A stretch of 64,000 nucleotides of DNA from Kribbella caucasensis. GTDB lineage: Bacteria > Actinomycetota > Actinomycetes > Propionibacteriales > Kribbellaceae. Numbering within the stretch: the first letter of the stretch is position 1; each line of letters opens with the position of its first letter. The notes beneath the pieces were generated by a model, which had not been told where the DNA came from, did no database searches, and was given only the letters and a program-made list of their open reading frames with translations. The translations under genes and the position numbers were made by a program. The stretch is from the NCBI RefSeq assembly GCF_004361855.1, contig NZ_SNWQ01000008.1, positions 248,001-312,000 on the forward strand. Reading direction: 5' to 3'. This document shows positions 19,031 to 27,752 of the stretch, one piece after another.

Positions 19031-19913
19031 ATGGATCCTCTCGACGACCTGCTCCGAGGTGTCCGTGCCGAGGGCGCGGTGCTCGGTACTCCGGTGCTCC
19101 CGGCTCCGTATGCGCTCCGCTTCACCGACGCCGCCGCGCTGACCTTGATCGCGCCGCTGCGAGGCGAGGCCTGGATCGTGGCGGACGGCTGGGAGCCCAC
19201 ACCCGTACGACCAGGCGACAACGCGATCGTCCTCGGCCCGGCGCCCTTCATCGTCACCGACGACCCGAGGCGCAACGCCCAACCGGTCGACGCGCTCTGC
19301 GACGGCACCGTCAAGGGTTCGACCAGCCGGTACGACGAGTCTGGGCGGCACGGTTCTCCTCGCCGGGGCGTACCACGTTCGGCGGGAGACGCCGCAGCGG
19401 CTGCTTCGCGAGCTGCCACCCGTCCTCGTCCTCACCTCGAACCACGACTGCGGTCCCTTGCGCGACTACCTCGAACTGCAGCTCGCCGCGGGATCCCTCG
19501 GCCGGCAGGTCGGTCTCGATCGGCTGCTCGATTGGTTGCTGGTCTGCACGATGCGCGACTGGTTCGAGCAGAAGTCGCCGCCGTGGTACCAGGCTCTGGG
19601 CGACGACGTGGTCGGTCCGGTGCTGCAGGCCCTGCACAACTCCCCCGGCGCGCCCTGGACCCTGAACAGCCTGGCCGGAGTCGCCAACGTCTCCAGGACC
19701 ACGTTGGCCCGTCGCTTCACCGAACTCGTCGGCGAACCGCCACTGGCCTACCTGACGGATCTGCGAATGACGCACGCCGCCGGCCTGTTGACCGAACCCG
19801 GCGCGACCGTCCAATCAGTGGCTCGCCAGGTGGGCTACGCCGACGCCTTCAGCTTCAGCACCGCCTTCAAACGCAACCGCGGCACCAGCCCAAGCGCCTA
19901 CGCAACGGCCTGA
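19031..19913 (+). pseudogene. AraC-family regulator with cupin domain, frameshifted
   Basis: The first frame from ATG at 19031 encodes an AraC-type cupin sensing domain (MDPLDDLLRGVRAEGAV... WIVADGWEPTPVRPGD). Near 19334-19345 the sense changes by one base into a frame that continues the cupin (LGGTVLLAGAYHVRRETPQRLLRELPP) and carries both helix-turn-helix motifs (NSLAGVANVSRTTLARRF and VQSVARQVGYADAFSFSTAFKR). About 294 residues if repaired. As written the protein is broken. It is divergent from the NmrA-like gene, its presumed target. Confidence 0.75.
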
Positions 19914-19958
19914 CGAACCAGTGCCCGGCAACCGCCGAAGAACGTCCGACCCAGGGTT

Positions 19959-20750
19959 CTAGAACGCCGGCCAGGGAATCGCCGGCCAGTCGTCGCTGGG
20001 GAACGGGTACTTGCCCGTCTTGAGCAATGCAGCGCAACGTTCGCGGGTCGCGGTCAGCTCCACGCCGGTGATCAGCTCGCAGAGCTCGGCACCCAGCCGT
20101 CCGGCCAGCTCGTCGGCCAGCTTCCGGACGTCCTCGAGAAGCTCCGCCGGGATCGTCTCGCCGGCCCATCCCCACAGGACCGTCCGGAGCTTGTCGTCGG
20201 CATTGAAGGTGACCCCGTGGTCCACGCCGAAGATTCGCCCGTCGCCCGGATTCAGGACATGCCCGCCCTTGCGGTCCGCGTTGTTGACCAAGGCATCGAA
20301 CACCGCCATCCGCCGCAACCCGTCCTGGTCGGCGTGCACCAGCGTGACCGGGTTGTGCCGCCCGTCGAGCGCGTCGAGCACGCCGATCCAGCCCGTCGGC
20401 ACCCGCCCCTGCGGCACGATGTCCACCAGCTCGGTCTCACCCGCCGGCAGCTCCGCCTCGTCGATCCACAGCTGCACCATGCCCTCGCCGAGCGGCCCGT
20501 CCCGCAGCAACGTCGGGGGGACGAGCGACCACCCGAGCGCCTCCGACACGACGTACGCCGCGTACTCGCGCTGGGCCAGGGTGCCGTCGGGGAAGTCCCA
20601 CAGCGGGCGCTCGCCCTGGACCGGTTTGTAGACCACAGTCGCGCTCTCACCGGAGAGGCTGACGGATCCCTGGAAGGTGCCGTTCGAGGCGGCCACGAGC
20701 CGACCGTGCAGGGACAACTCTCCCCTGCTGAGCAGGTCGAGGTCGATCAT
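19959..20750 (-). CDS. SCO1664 family protein (PI3/4-kinase-like)
   Basis: 263 residues. Conserved actinobacterial protein family (TIGR03843) with a protein-kinase/PI-kinase-like core: nucleotide-lysine segment VVYKPVQGERPLWDFPDGT, catalytic region DALVNNADRKGGHV and metal motif VDHGVTF. True activity unproven. Its start overlaps the DUF3090 gene by four bases and it belongs to the trio that accompanies mshC in many actinobacteria (Rv2133c-Rv2135c order in mycobacteria). Confidence 0.88.
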   Translation of the reverse strand: MIDLDLLSRGELSLHGRLVAASNGTFQGSVSLSGESATVVYKPVQGERPLWDFPDGTLAQREYAAYVVSEALGWSLVPPTLLRDGPLGEGMVQLWIDEAELPAGETELVDIVPQGRVPTGWIGVLDALDGRHNPVTLVHADQDGLRRMAVFDALVNNADRKGGHVLNPGDGRIFGVDHGVTFNADDKLRTVLWGWAGETIPAELLEDVRKLADELAGRLGAELCELITGVELTATRERCAALLKTGKYPFPSDDWPAIPWPAF

Positions 20751-21322
20751 TCGCGGGTGTGCCTGCGATAGCCGTTGGCGCGGGGACAGATATGGCCGTC
20801 CGCATCGATCGGGCGGCCGCAGAAGGGGCAGCTCGGCCGGCCGGACGCGACCAGGGCCACCGCCCGCCGGGCGAACGCGCGGGCCTGCTCCTCGCTGATC
20901 CGGACGATGAACACCTCGGCGTCGTCGGACTCCATCGCGGCCGTGACCGGGTCGGACTCCTCCAGCTCGACCTGCTCAGTGGTGACGACGGCGAACACCT
21001 CGATCACCACCCGCTCGGCGTCGGCCTCCCAGGCCAGCGTCATGGTGCCGGCCCGGAACTCCTCCTCGATCGGCTGCTCCAGCGGATCGGTGTCCTCTTC
21101 CCCGCCCGGCGGCACGGGATCCCGGTCGAACCGCCGGGCCACCTCGTCAAGCATCACGTCCAGCCGCTCCGCGAGGGCCATCACCTGCTCCTTCTCACAG
21201 GCGACCGAGGTCAGCCGGGCACCGGCCCGGGCCTGCAGGAAGAAGGTCCGGGCACCCGGTTCACCGACGGTGCCTGCGACGAACCGATCCGGATCGTCAT
21301 ACGAATGCACAACGCGCGCCAT
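20747..21322 (-). CDS. DUF3090 family protein
   Basis: 191 residues. Typical DUF3090 (TIGR03847) N terminus RVVHSYDDPDRFVAGTVGEPGARTFFLQ split around residue 20, and a C-terminal CPFCGRP...CPR zinc-ribbon-like motif. Function unknown. Second gene of the phosphomutase-DUF3090-SCO1664 operon, nine bases after the phosphomutase gene. Confidence 0.9.
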   Translation of the reverse strand: MARVVHSYDDPDRFVAGTVGEPGARTFFLQARAGARLTSVACEKEQVMALAERLDVMLDEVARRFDRDPVPPGGEEDTDPLEQPIEEEFRAGTMTLAWEADAERVVIEVFAVVTTEQVELEESDPVTAAMESDDAEVFIVRISEEQARAFARRAVALVASGRPSCPFCGRPIDADGHICPRANGYRRHTRE

Positions 21323-21331
21323 ACCGAAACC

Positions 21332-22042
21332 CTATCGCCCGCCCACTACGGCATCAGACGACTGTACTGCGGGCTTGCGGCGACCGCCCTTCGTCTTGGC
21401 CGGGGGCTTCGGCATCAACGAGGCCAACTCGCTGCCGGTGTCGTTCAGCCGGACCAGGAACGGCCGGGTCGGGGTGTAGCTGATGATCGTGGTCGACGCG
21501 GTGTCCACGACGATCCGCTGGAACGTGTCCAGATGCTGACCGAGCGCGTCCGCCACGATCGCCTTGATCACGTCACCATGTGAGACCGCGACCCAGAGCG
21601 CATCCGGTCCGTGGCTGGCCGCCAGCGCCGTGTTGTGCTCGCGGACCGCGTCGACCGCGCGCTGCTGCATCCCGCGCATCGACTCTCCGTTCGGGAACGT
21701 GACGGCCGACGGGTGCTGCTGGACGACCGGCCAGAGCGGGTCCTTCATAAGCGCGGACAGCTGCTGCCCGGTCCAGTCGCCGTACCCGCACTCGGTCAGC
21801 CGCCGATCCGTTGCCGGACGCAACACCTGGTGGTGCTTGGCGATCGCGGCCGCGGTCTGCTTGCAGCGATCCAGCGGCGAGGTCACGATCGCGGCCAGCG
21901 GCAACCCGGCCAGCCGCTCCCCGACCGCGGCCGCCTGCTGCAGCCCGGCCTCGTCCAGCTTGACCCCTGGTGTCCGGCCGGCCAGGACACCGGAGGTGTT
22001 CGCGCTGCTGCGACCGTGCCGGACCAGAATCACCGTGGGCAT
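21332..22042 (-). CDS. Histidine phosphatase family protein (MSMEG_4193-type phosphomutase)
   Basis: 236 residues from ATG at 22042; start chosen because the fold begins at once with VILVRHGRSSAN, holding the phospho-accepting His9. Other catalytic parts are TSPLDRCKQTA (Arg) and AVSHGDVIKA (second His). Family TIGR03848, found only near mshC and DUF3090 genes in actinobacteria; its substrate is unknown. C terminus is lysine/arginine rich. Confidence 0.9.
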   Translation of the reverse strand: MPTVILVRHGRSSANTSGVLAGRTPGVKLDEAGLQQAAAVGERLAGLPLAAIVTSPLDRCKQTAAAIAKHHQVLRPATDRRLTECGYGDWTGQQLSALMKDPLWPVVQQHPSAVTFPNGESMRGMQQRAVDAVREHNTALAASHGPDALWVAVSHGDVIKAIVADALGQHLDTFQRIVVDTASTTIISYTPTRPFLVRLNDTGSELASLMPKPPAKTKGGRRKPAVQSSDAVVGGR

Positions 22043-22148
22043 GACCGCACGGTATCCGGTCCGGGCAAGTCCCCGGCAACCACAGTGCAACGACCGCGGC
22101 AACCAGGCGATCCCGCGTCCGCAGTACCGGCGGTGCCATCATAGTGCT

Positions 22149-23123
22149 GTGATCGTCGACTGCGGGGTGTACGCCAAGGGGGAGCGGCAGGACCTGCCCA
22201 AGGACCCGGAGACCGTGGCCCAGGCGATCGACGACAACGGCGAGTGCTTCGGCTGGGTCGGCCTGCACGAACCCACTCCGGCCGAGATGCACCGGGTCCA
22301 GCAGCTGTTCGACCTGCACGAACTCGCCGTCGAGGACGCGCTGCAGGCTCATCAGCGCCCCAAGGTCGAACGCTTCGGCGACTCGATCGTCGTCGTCCTC
22401 CGCACGCTCTGGTACATCGACGAGGAAGACGCCGTGGAGACCGGCCAGGTCAGCGTCTTCGTCGGCAAGCGGTACGTCGTCACCGTGCGGCACGGCGAAG
22501 GGGCCCCGCTGTCCACCGCCCGCCAGGAACTCGAGGAACGCGCCTCCGTCCTGGGCCACGGCCCGGCCGCCGTCCTGTGGGCGATCTGCGACTCGATCGT
22601 CGACGGCTACGAGTCGGTCGCCGAGCAGGTCGAGGTGGACGTCGACGAGGTGGAGACCTCGGTCTTCTCCGCCGAACGCACCAGCGACGCCGAGCGGATC
22701 TACCTGCTCAAGCGTGAGGTGCTCGAGATGCGCCGCGCGATCGGCCCGCTGACCGAGCCGATGGAATCCTTCGCCCACGGCGCGGTCCCACTGATCAGCC
22801 CCGAAGCCGCCCCCTTCTTCCGCGACGTCGCCGACCACGTGGTCCGGGTCGCCGACCAGACCGACGCCCTCAACACCCTGCTCAGCTCGGCCCTGAACGC
22901 CCACCTGGCCCGCGTCTCGGTCCAGCAGAACGAAGACATGCGCCGCATCGCCGCCTGGGTCGGGATCGCGGCCGCCCTGACCGCGATCGCCGGCATCTAC
23001 GGCATGAACTTCGACAACATGCCCGAACTCCGCTGGTACTACGGCTACTACGCCTGCCTCACCGTGATGGCCGTCACCAGCACCACCATGTACGCCGCCT
23101 TCCGCCGCGCCGGCTGGCTCTAA
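22149..23123 (+). CDS. CorA-family Mg2+/Co2+ transporter
   Basis: 324 residues from GTG at 22149. Large cytoplasmic N-terminal domain with coiled helices (residues about 1-260), then two membrane spans at the C terminus; the family signature GMN occurs in IYGMNFDNMPE right after the first span. Pentameric channel for Mg2+, possibly Co2+ or Zn2+. The frame continues upstream but lacks any relation to CorA there. Divergent from the phosphomutase operon. Confidence 0.92.
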   Translation: MIVDCGVYAKGERQDLPKDPETVAQAIDDNGECFGWVGLHEPTPAEMHRVQQLFDLHELAVEDALQAHQRPKVERFGDSIVVVLRTLWYIDEEDAVETGQVSVFVGKRYVVTVRHGEGAPLSTARQELEERASVLGHGPAAVLWAICDSIVDGYESVAEQVEVDVDEVETSVFSAERTSDAERIYLLKREVLEMRRAIGPLTEPMESFAHGAVPLISPEAAPFFRDVADHVVRVADQTDALNTLLSSALNAHLARVSVQQNEDMRRIAAWVGIAAALTAIAGIYGMNFDNMPELRWYYGYYACLTVMAVTSTTMYAAFRRAGWL

Positions 23124-23151
23124 CCCCACCAGCCCGGCGCCGTACCCGTCC

Positions 23152-23979
23152 TCAGGTCGCCGTGATCGTGCTGGTCGCCAGCAGGATCAAAATGACGATG
23201 CCGATCAAAATCCGGTAGAAGGCGAACACCTCGGTCGTGTGCTTCGCCACGAACCGGATCAACCACGCCACCGACGCGTACGCGACCACGAAACTGACAA
23301 CCGTCCCCACCAGAACCGGCACCAGTCCCACGCTCCCATCCAGCGCATGCGGCAACTCAAACACCGCAGCCCCCACCAGCGCCGGAATCCCCAGCAGGAA
23401 CGCCATCCGCGTCGCCGCGACCCGATCCAGCCCGCAGAACAACCCGGCCGAGATCGTCGCCCCCGACCGCGAGACCCCTGGGATCAGCGCGAGGCACTGG
23501 ATCACGCCCATCACGATCGCGTCGATCCAGGTGATCCGCGTCAACGGCCGGTCCTTCCGGCCCATCCGCTCGGCCGCCACCATCACGAACGACCACGCGA
23601 TCAGCGACCCCGCCACCCACCACAGACTGCGCAGCGGCCCCGCGATGATGTGCCGGCCGAGGAACCCGACGATGCAGATCGGCAGCGACCCGACGATCAC
23701 GAACCACCCCATCCGGTGGTCGAACTCACCCCGGTACTCCGGATGGCGCAACCCCTTGAACCACGCCACGGCGTACGTCCGGATGTCCTTCCACATGAAG
23801 AACACCACGGCCGCGATCGCGCCGAACTGGATCACCGCGGTGAACGCCGTGATCGCCGGGTCGTCGATCTTCTGGCCGAGCATCTTCGACGCGATGGTCA
23901 GGTGCCCGGTGCTGGAAACCGGCAGGAATTCGGTGAGCCCCTCGACGATGCCGAGGATGATGGCGTCCCAGATGGACAT
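23152..23979 (-). CDS. uppP: Undecaprenyl-diphosphatase
   Basis: 275 residues, multi-span membrane protein. Catalytic motifs GLTEFLPVSSTGHL (residues 14-27) and LALIPGVSRSGATI are both intact. Recycles the lipid carrier of cell wall synthesis and gives bacitracin resistance. In mycobacteria uppP also follows the Rv2133c-Rv2135c trio, so the order here is ancestral. Seven bases after the LLM oxidoreductase gene, likely co-transcribed with it. Confidence 0.95.
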   Translation of the reverse strand: MSIWDAIILGIVEGLTEFLPVSSTGHLTIASKMLGQKIDDPAITAFTAVIQFGAIAAVVFFMWKDIRTYAVAWFKGLRHPEYRGEFDHRMGWFVIVGSLPICIVGFLGRHIIAGPLRSLWWVAGSLIAWSFVMVAAERMGRKDRPLTRITWIDAIVMGVIQCLALIPGVSRSGATISAGLFCGLDRVAATRMAFLLGIPALVGAAVFELPHALDGSVGLVPVLVGTVVSFVVAYASVAWLIRFVAKHTTEVFAFYRILIGIVILILLATSTITAT

Positions 23980-23985
23980 ACGCGG

Positions 23986-25044
23986 TCAGTCACCGACCCC
24001 GGCGAGCTCGAGCGCCTCGGCGACCGTGCGCAACGTGTCGATCCGGGCCTCGACGGTCGGCTCGAAGGGGGTCAGCGCGACGGTGGTCGCGCCCGCCTCG
24101 GCGTACGCGGTGAGCTTGTCGGCCATCCGCTCCTTGCCGCCGAGCAGCGAGATCGAGTCGATGAAGCCCTGCGGTACGGCGGCCATCGCCTCCCGGTGCT
24201 TCTTGGCCAGATAGAGGTCCTGGACCTCCTTCGCCTCGTCGGCGTACCCCATCCGGACCGCGAGGGCGTTGTAGAAGTTCTTCTCCCGGCTGCCCATGCC
24301 GCCGATGTACAGGGCCGTGTAGCCCCGGATCGGGTCGGCGGCCGCGGCGATGTCCTCGCCGGCCACGACCGGGACCGACACCACCGTGTCGAAGCCGTCC
24401 AGGCCGAGACCGGGCTGACGGACCTCGCGGCCCGTCCTGATGTGGTTCAACTGCTCTCCCAGATAGGTGGGGTCGTTCAGGATGCCGAGCCAGCCGTCGG
24501 CGATCTCGCCGGCCAGTTCGAGGTTCTTCGGCCCGACCGCGGCAAGGTACACCGGGACATGATCGCGGACCGGCCGGATCGTCAGTTTGAGCGGTTTGCC
24601 CGGCCCGTCCGGCAGCGGCAGGGTGAAGTGCTCACCTTCGAACGCGACGGTCTCACGGCGCATCGCCGCGTTGACGATCGCCACGTACTCGCGGGTGCGG
24701 CCCAACGGCTTGTCGAACCGGACGCCGTGCCAGCCTTCGGACACCTGCGGCCCGGACACGCCCAGGCCGAGCCGGAACCGGCCGCCGGACAGCTTGTCCA
24801 GGGTGGCGGCCGTCATCGCGGTCATCGCCGGCGTCCGGGCCGGGATCTGGAACACCGCCGCGCCGACGTCGATGGTCGAGGTCTGAGCGGCGATCCAGCT
24901 CAGCAGCGTGGCGGCGTCGGAGCCGTACGCCTCCGCGGCCCAGGTGACCGAGTACCCGAGCCGTTCGGCCTCCCTCACCACCCGCAAGTGATCCAGATGG
25001 TCGTCGCCGCCGTAGACGAAGCCGATGTTCAGTCCGAGTCGCAT
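23986..25044 (-). CDS. LLM-class F420-dependent oxidoreductase
   Basis: 352 residues from ATG at 25044 (MRLGLNIGFVYGGDD). Luciferase-like TIM barrel: WAAEAYGSDAATLLSW, AAVFQIPARTPAMTAMTA and RFRLGLGVSGPQVSEGWHG segments match the F420-using branch (TIGR03559-like). Substrate unknown. The frame is open further upstream but with no family similarity. Upstream of uppP on the same strand, divergent from the aldo/keto reductase gene. Confidence 0.88.
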   Translation of the reverse strand: MRLGLNIGFVYGGDDHLDHLRVVREAERLGYSVTWAAEAYGSDAATLLSWIAAQTSTIDVGAAVFQIPARTPAMTAMTAATLDKLSGGRFRLGLGVSGPQVSEGWHGVRFDKPLGRTREYVAIVNAAMRRETVAFEGEHFTLPLPDGPGKPLKLTIRPVRDHVPVYLAAVGPKNLELAGEIADGWLGILNDPTYLGEQLNHIRTGREVRQPGLGLDGFDTVVSVPVVAGEDIAAAADPIRGYTALYIGGMGSREKNFYNALAVRMGYADEAKEVQDLYLAKKHREAMAAVPQGFIDSISLLGGKERMADKLTAYAEAGATTVALTPFEPTVEARIDTLRTVAEALELAGVGD

Positions 25045-25095
25045 GACAGGCGAGCCTAACGAGCCGTTGTCGGTGCCCCGCAATAGGCTCGGTAC

Positions 25096-26037
25096 ATGCA
25101 GCAGCGCTATCTCGGTCACAGTGGCCTCGCGGTCAGCAGACTGGGCCTGGGGACGATGTCCTGGGGCCGGGACACCGACGAGCACGAGGCGCGCGAGCAG
25201 CTGGCCGCGTTCGTGTCCGCGGGTGGCACCCTGATCGACACCGCCGCGGCGTACGGGGACGGCGACAGTGAGCGGCTGATCGGCAACCTGCTCGGCGACG
25301 TGGTCGACCGCGACGACCTGGTGATCGCCACCAAGGCGGGTTTCAGCGTACGGCGGGGCGAGCGGCTCACCGATACCTCCCGTGGCGCCCTGCTCCGCGA
25401 TCTGGACAGCTCACTCCGCCGGCTCAACGTGGAGCACATCGACCTCTGGCAGTTGCACACCTGGTCCGACGACGTGCCGCTGGAGGAGACGTTGTCGGCG
25501 CTGGACCACGCGGTCAACTCCGGCAAGGTCCGGTACGTCGGCATCTCGAACTACGCCGGCTGGAAGTCCGCCCGCGCCGTCACCTGGCAGCAGGCCTGGC
25601 CCGGTCGCGCGGTCCCGGTCTCCAACCAGGTGGAGTACTCGCTGCTCGCCCGGGACGCGGAGGCGGACGCCATCCGGGCGGCGGGCGGACTCGGCATCGG
25701 CGTACTGGCGTGGTCGCCGCTTGGCCGCGGCGTGTTGACCGGGAAGTACCGGACCGGGATCCCGGCCGACTCGCGGGCCGCATCTCAGCATCTGTCCAGA
25801 TTCGTCGACCCCTACCTCGATGGACGAGGTTCGGGCATCGTTGAAGCCGTGGCCCGGGCGGCTGACGGGCTCGGCTGGACCCCGCTCGAAGTGGCGCTGA
25901 CCTGGGTCCGGGACCGGCCCGGCGTGACCGCCGCGATCGTCGGGGCCCGGACGGCGATGCAGCTCAAGTCGGTGCTGGGGACCGAGGAGCTCGCCTTGCC
26001 GCCCGCGATCGTGGCGGCGCTGGAGGATGTTTCGTGA
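25096..26037 (+). CDS. Aldo/keto reductase
   Basis: 313 residues. NADPH-dependent TIM-barrel reductase; catalytic set visible as Asp in LIDTAAAYG, Tyr in AAAYGDGDSE, Lys in VIATKAG and His in LWQLHTW. C-terminal NADPH-binding AAIVGARTAMQL. Substrate not predictable. ATG at 25096 lies 51 bp from the divergent LLM gene start. Confidence 0.92.
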   Translation: MQQRYLGHSGLAVSRLGLGTMSWGRDTDEHEAREQLAAFVSAGGTLIDTAAAYGDGDSERLIGNLLGDVVDRDDLVIATKAGFSVRRGERLTDTSRGALLRDLDSSLRRLNVEHIDLWQLHTWSDDVPLEETLSALDHAVNSGKVRYVGISNYAGWKSARAVTWQQAWPGRAVPVSNQVEYSLLARDAEADAIRAAGGLGIGVLAWSPLGRGVLTGKYRTGIPADSRAASQHLSRFVDPYLDGRGSGIVEAVARAADGLGWTPLEVALTWVRDRPGVTAAIVGARTAMQLKSVLGTEELALPPAIVAALEDVS

Positions 26038-26057
26038 AGTAGTGGTGGAGGTGCAGA

Positions 26058-26243
26058 TTGGCCGAATACGAACTGCAGCAGTTCGAGTTGTCCAGGACGG
26101 AGTCGCGGGGGGCTGTCCGGCGGCTGCTCACCGAGCACGCCGAGTACGGCGGCTGGGAGCTGGCCCGGCTCCGCCGATATCCCGACGGCACCCGCAGGGT
26201 CTGGCTCCGCCGCCGCATCATCAAGGTGATGCGCACGTTCTAG
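26058..26243 (+). CDS. DUF5703 family small protein
   Basis: 61 residues. TTG start at 26058 with GGAGGTG seven bases upstream; an in-frame stop at 26040-26042 rules out a longer product. Sequence (EYELQQFELSR... GGWELARLRRYPDGTRRVWLRRRI) matches the small actinobacterial DUF5703 family, function unknown. Twenty bases after the aldo/keto reductase stop, so probably co-transcribed. Confidence 0.8.
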   Translation: MAEYELQQFELSRTESRGAVRRLLTEHAEYGGWELARLRRYPDGTRRVWLRRRIIKVMRTF

Positions 26244-26252
26244 GAGCTCAGC

Positions 26253-27257
26253 TCAGTGGCCGCCGAGCAGGGTCGCGACGAGCTCGCGGCGGCTGCCGAC
26301 GCCGACCTTGTCGAAGGCTGCCCGGACATGCTCCTGGACCGTGTGCGGCGACAGGTGCAGCCGCTCGACGATCTGCCGGGTCGAGCAGCCCTGCAGAAGT
26401 AGTTCGGTCACCCGTTGCTGTGCCGGAGTGAGACCGTGAACGTCGAGCAGGAACGAGCCGAGCTGCTTGGCCGTGGCCGGCTCGACGACGACGGCGATCT
26501 GCTCGCCATCCGCACCCCGCAGCGTCGAGGCATGCACGGCCAGCCATTGCCCGGCTGGTGTTCTCACCTTCAGCACCGGCGCCGCCGAAAGTTCGTGCAC
26601 TCGCCGTAACTGCGCAGCCGCCGCCCGTACGGCGACCGGCAGCTCGGTCCGTCGTTCCGGATCCAGCTGAGCCAGCCAGTACTCCGCCTCTGTGCTGATC
26701 GACACTACGTCCAGCCCCGTATCGAGGACGACCACGCCGGGGCCGACGTCCGTGGATGCCGTGGTCCCGCCCAGCAGGCTCCGGCGCAGTCCCTCGGCCA
26801 GGTGCGGGGCGACTCGGCGTACCAGCCGGAGCTCCCGATCGGAGAAGCCGAACTCGGCGTCCTCCCGATGCAGACAGATCACGCCCCAGCACCTGCCGCC
26901 CGACACCAGCGCGGCCCGCAACTCGTCGCCGAGCCCGAGGGGCGCCATCACCTCGACGTACCGCGAACTCGCCGACCGATCGCCCCGGGTCGCATGGTCG
27001 ACCGAGCTGACCGGGTCGCTCGCCTGGGCCAGCTCGGCGAACTTGTTCACGTCGGCCCGGCCGAACTCGTTGGCCATGAACTCCCCGCTTGCCGACCGCA
27101 ACGGATCGTCGGCGAACGCGCTGGTGAACAACAGCGTGGCCGGGTCGACGGTGGCGAAGAAGGCGGCGTCGACAGTCAGCAGGCCGCGGAGCCGGTCGAG
27201 CGTCTCGGCGCGCAGCCGGTCGGTCTCCAGTCCTGCGTAGCAGCGCCGGATCAGCAC
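26253..27257 (-). CDS. LuxR-family transcriptional regulator with GAF-like sensor
   Basis: 334 residues. The N-terminal ~180 residues resemble a GAF sensor (VDAAFFATVDPATLLFTSA... VICLHRED), the C-terminal 65 residues a LuxR helix-turn-helix (LTPAQQRVTELLLQG, then LHLSPHTVQEHVRAAFDKVG). Start GTG at 27257 has no ribosome site, because the sequence upstream belongs to a truncated SnoaL-like gene; translation may instead be coupled to that frame. Ligand and targets unknown. Confidence 0.8.
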   Translation of the reverse strand: MLIRRCYAGLETDRLRAETLDRLRGLLTVDAAFFATVDPATLLFTSAFADDPLRSASGEFMANEFGRADVNKFAELAQASDPVSSVDHATRGDRSASSRYVEVMAPLGLGDELRAALVSGGRCWGVICLHREDAEFGFSDRELRLVRRVAPHLAEGLRRSLLGGTTASTDVGPGVVVLDTGLDVVSISTEAEYWLAQLDPERRTELPVAVRAAAAQLRRVHELSAAPVLKVRTPAGQWLAVHASTLRGADGEQIAVVVEPATAKQLGSFLLDVHGLTPAQQRVTELLLQGCSTRQIVERLHLSPHTVQEHVRAAFDKVGVGSRRELVATLLGGH

Positions 27258-27588
27258 GTCCAGACGGTTCCAGCGCGACCGCCCGGCCCGTCGGCGCGAC
27301 CCCCATCACCTCACCCTTCTGGTGCCCAGTCGCGGTGAACCGCTCGACCACGAGATCACCCTCGGCGATCAGGTCGTGCACTTCGCTGTGCCAATCCGGG
27401 AAGCCGGCCCGCATCATTGCCCCGGCGACCCGCATCCCCTCCCGGTCGGCGGAGACCCCGAACGGCGGGTCGTGGTTGACGAAGTCCTCGGCGAGGTATG
27501 TGTCGACCGCGCCCGGATCCCCCTTGCTGAACAGTCCGTCGATGAAGTCGCGGACGATCCCCTTGTTCTGCTCTGTCGAAGTAGTCAT
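27258..27588 (-). pseudogene. SnoaL-like/ester cyclase gene, C terminus lost
   Basis: From ATG at 27588 the frame gives MTTSTEQNKGIVRDFIDGLF..., the start of a SnoaL-like polyketide-cyclase-fold protein (DFVNHDPPFG, GHQKGEVMGVAPTGRAVAL). Family members are about 135-145 residues; here the match stops near residue 110, where the LuxR gene begins in another frame. The frame itself reads on in antisense-like sequence. A deletion has probably joined the two genes. Confidence 0.6.
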
Positions 27589-27629
27589 GCCCCGATCGTC
27601 CGGCCTCACCGGCGACCGGAGTACCCCGA

Positions 27630-27752
27630 CTAGTTGGGGTTTTGTCCGAGGTCGTGCCGGACCCAGACGTTGGGTTCGACGTACACGGCGTGGTCGTGGC
27701 CGTCGACGATGTCAGGCCGCTCGGCCAGCGTGGTGATCACGATCTCGGACAT
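27630..27752 (-). pseudogene. Possible N-terminal fragment of a GNAT acetyltransferase
   Basis: A 40-residue frame starts MSEIVITTLAERPDIVDG, like the start of many actinobacterial GNAT proteins, but stops soon after. It overlaps the 3' end of the MFS gene by 41 bases on the same strand. Weak evidence; may be meaningless. Confidence 0.25.

Noticed and set aside
23239-25059. Long plus-strand frame (606 codons) opposite uppP and the LLM gene
   Set aside because: Composition of an antisense shadow (His/Arg/Asp-rich); minus-strand genes carry all motifs.
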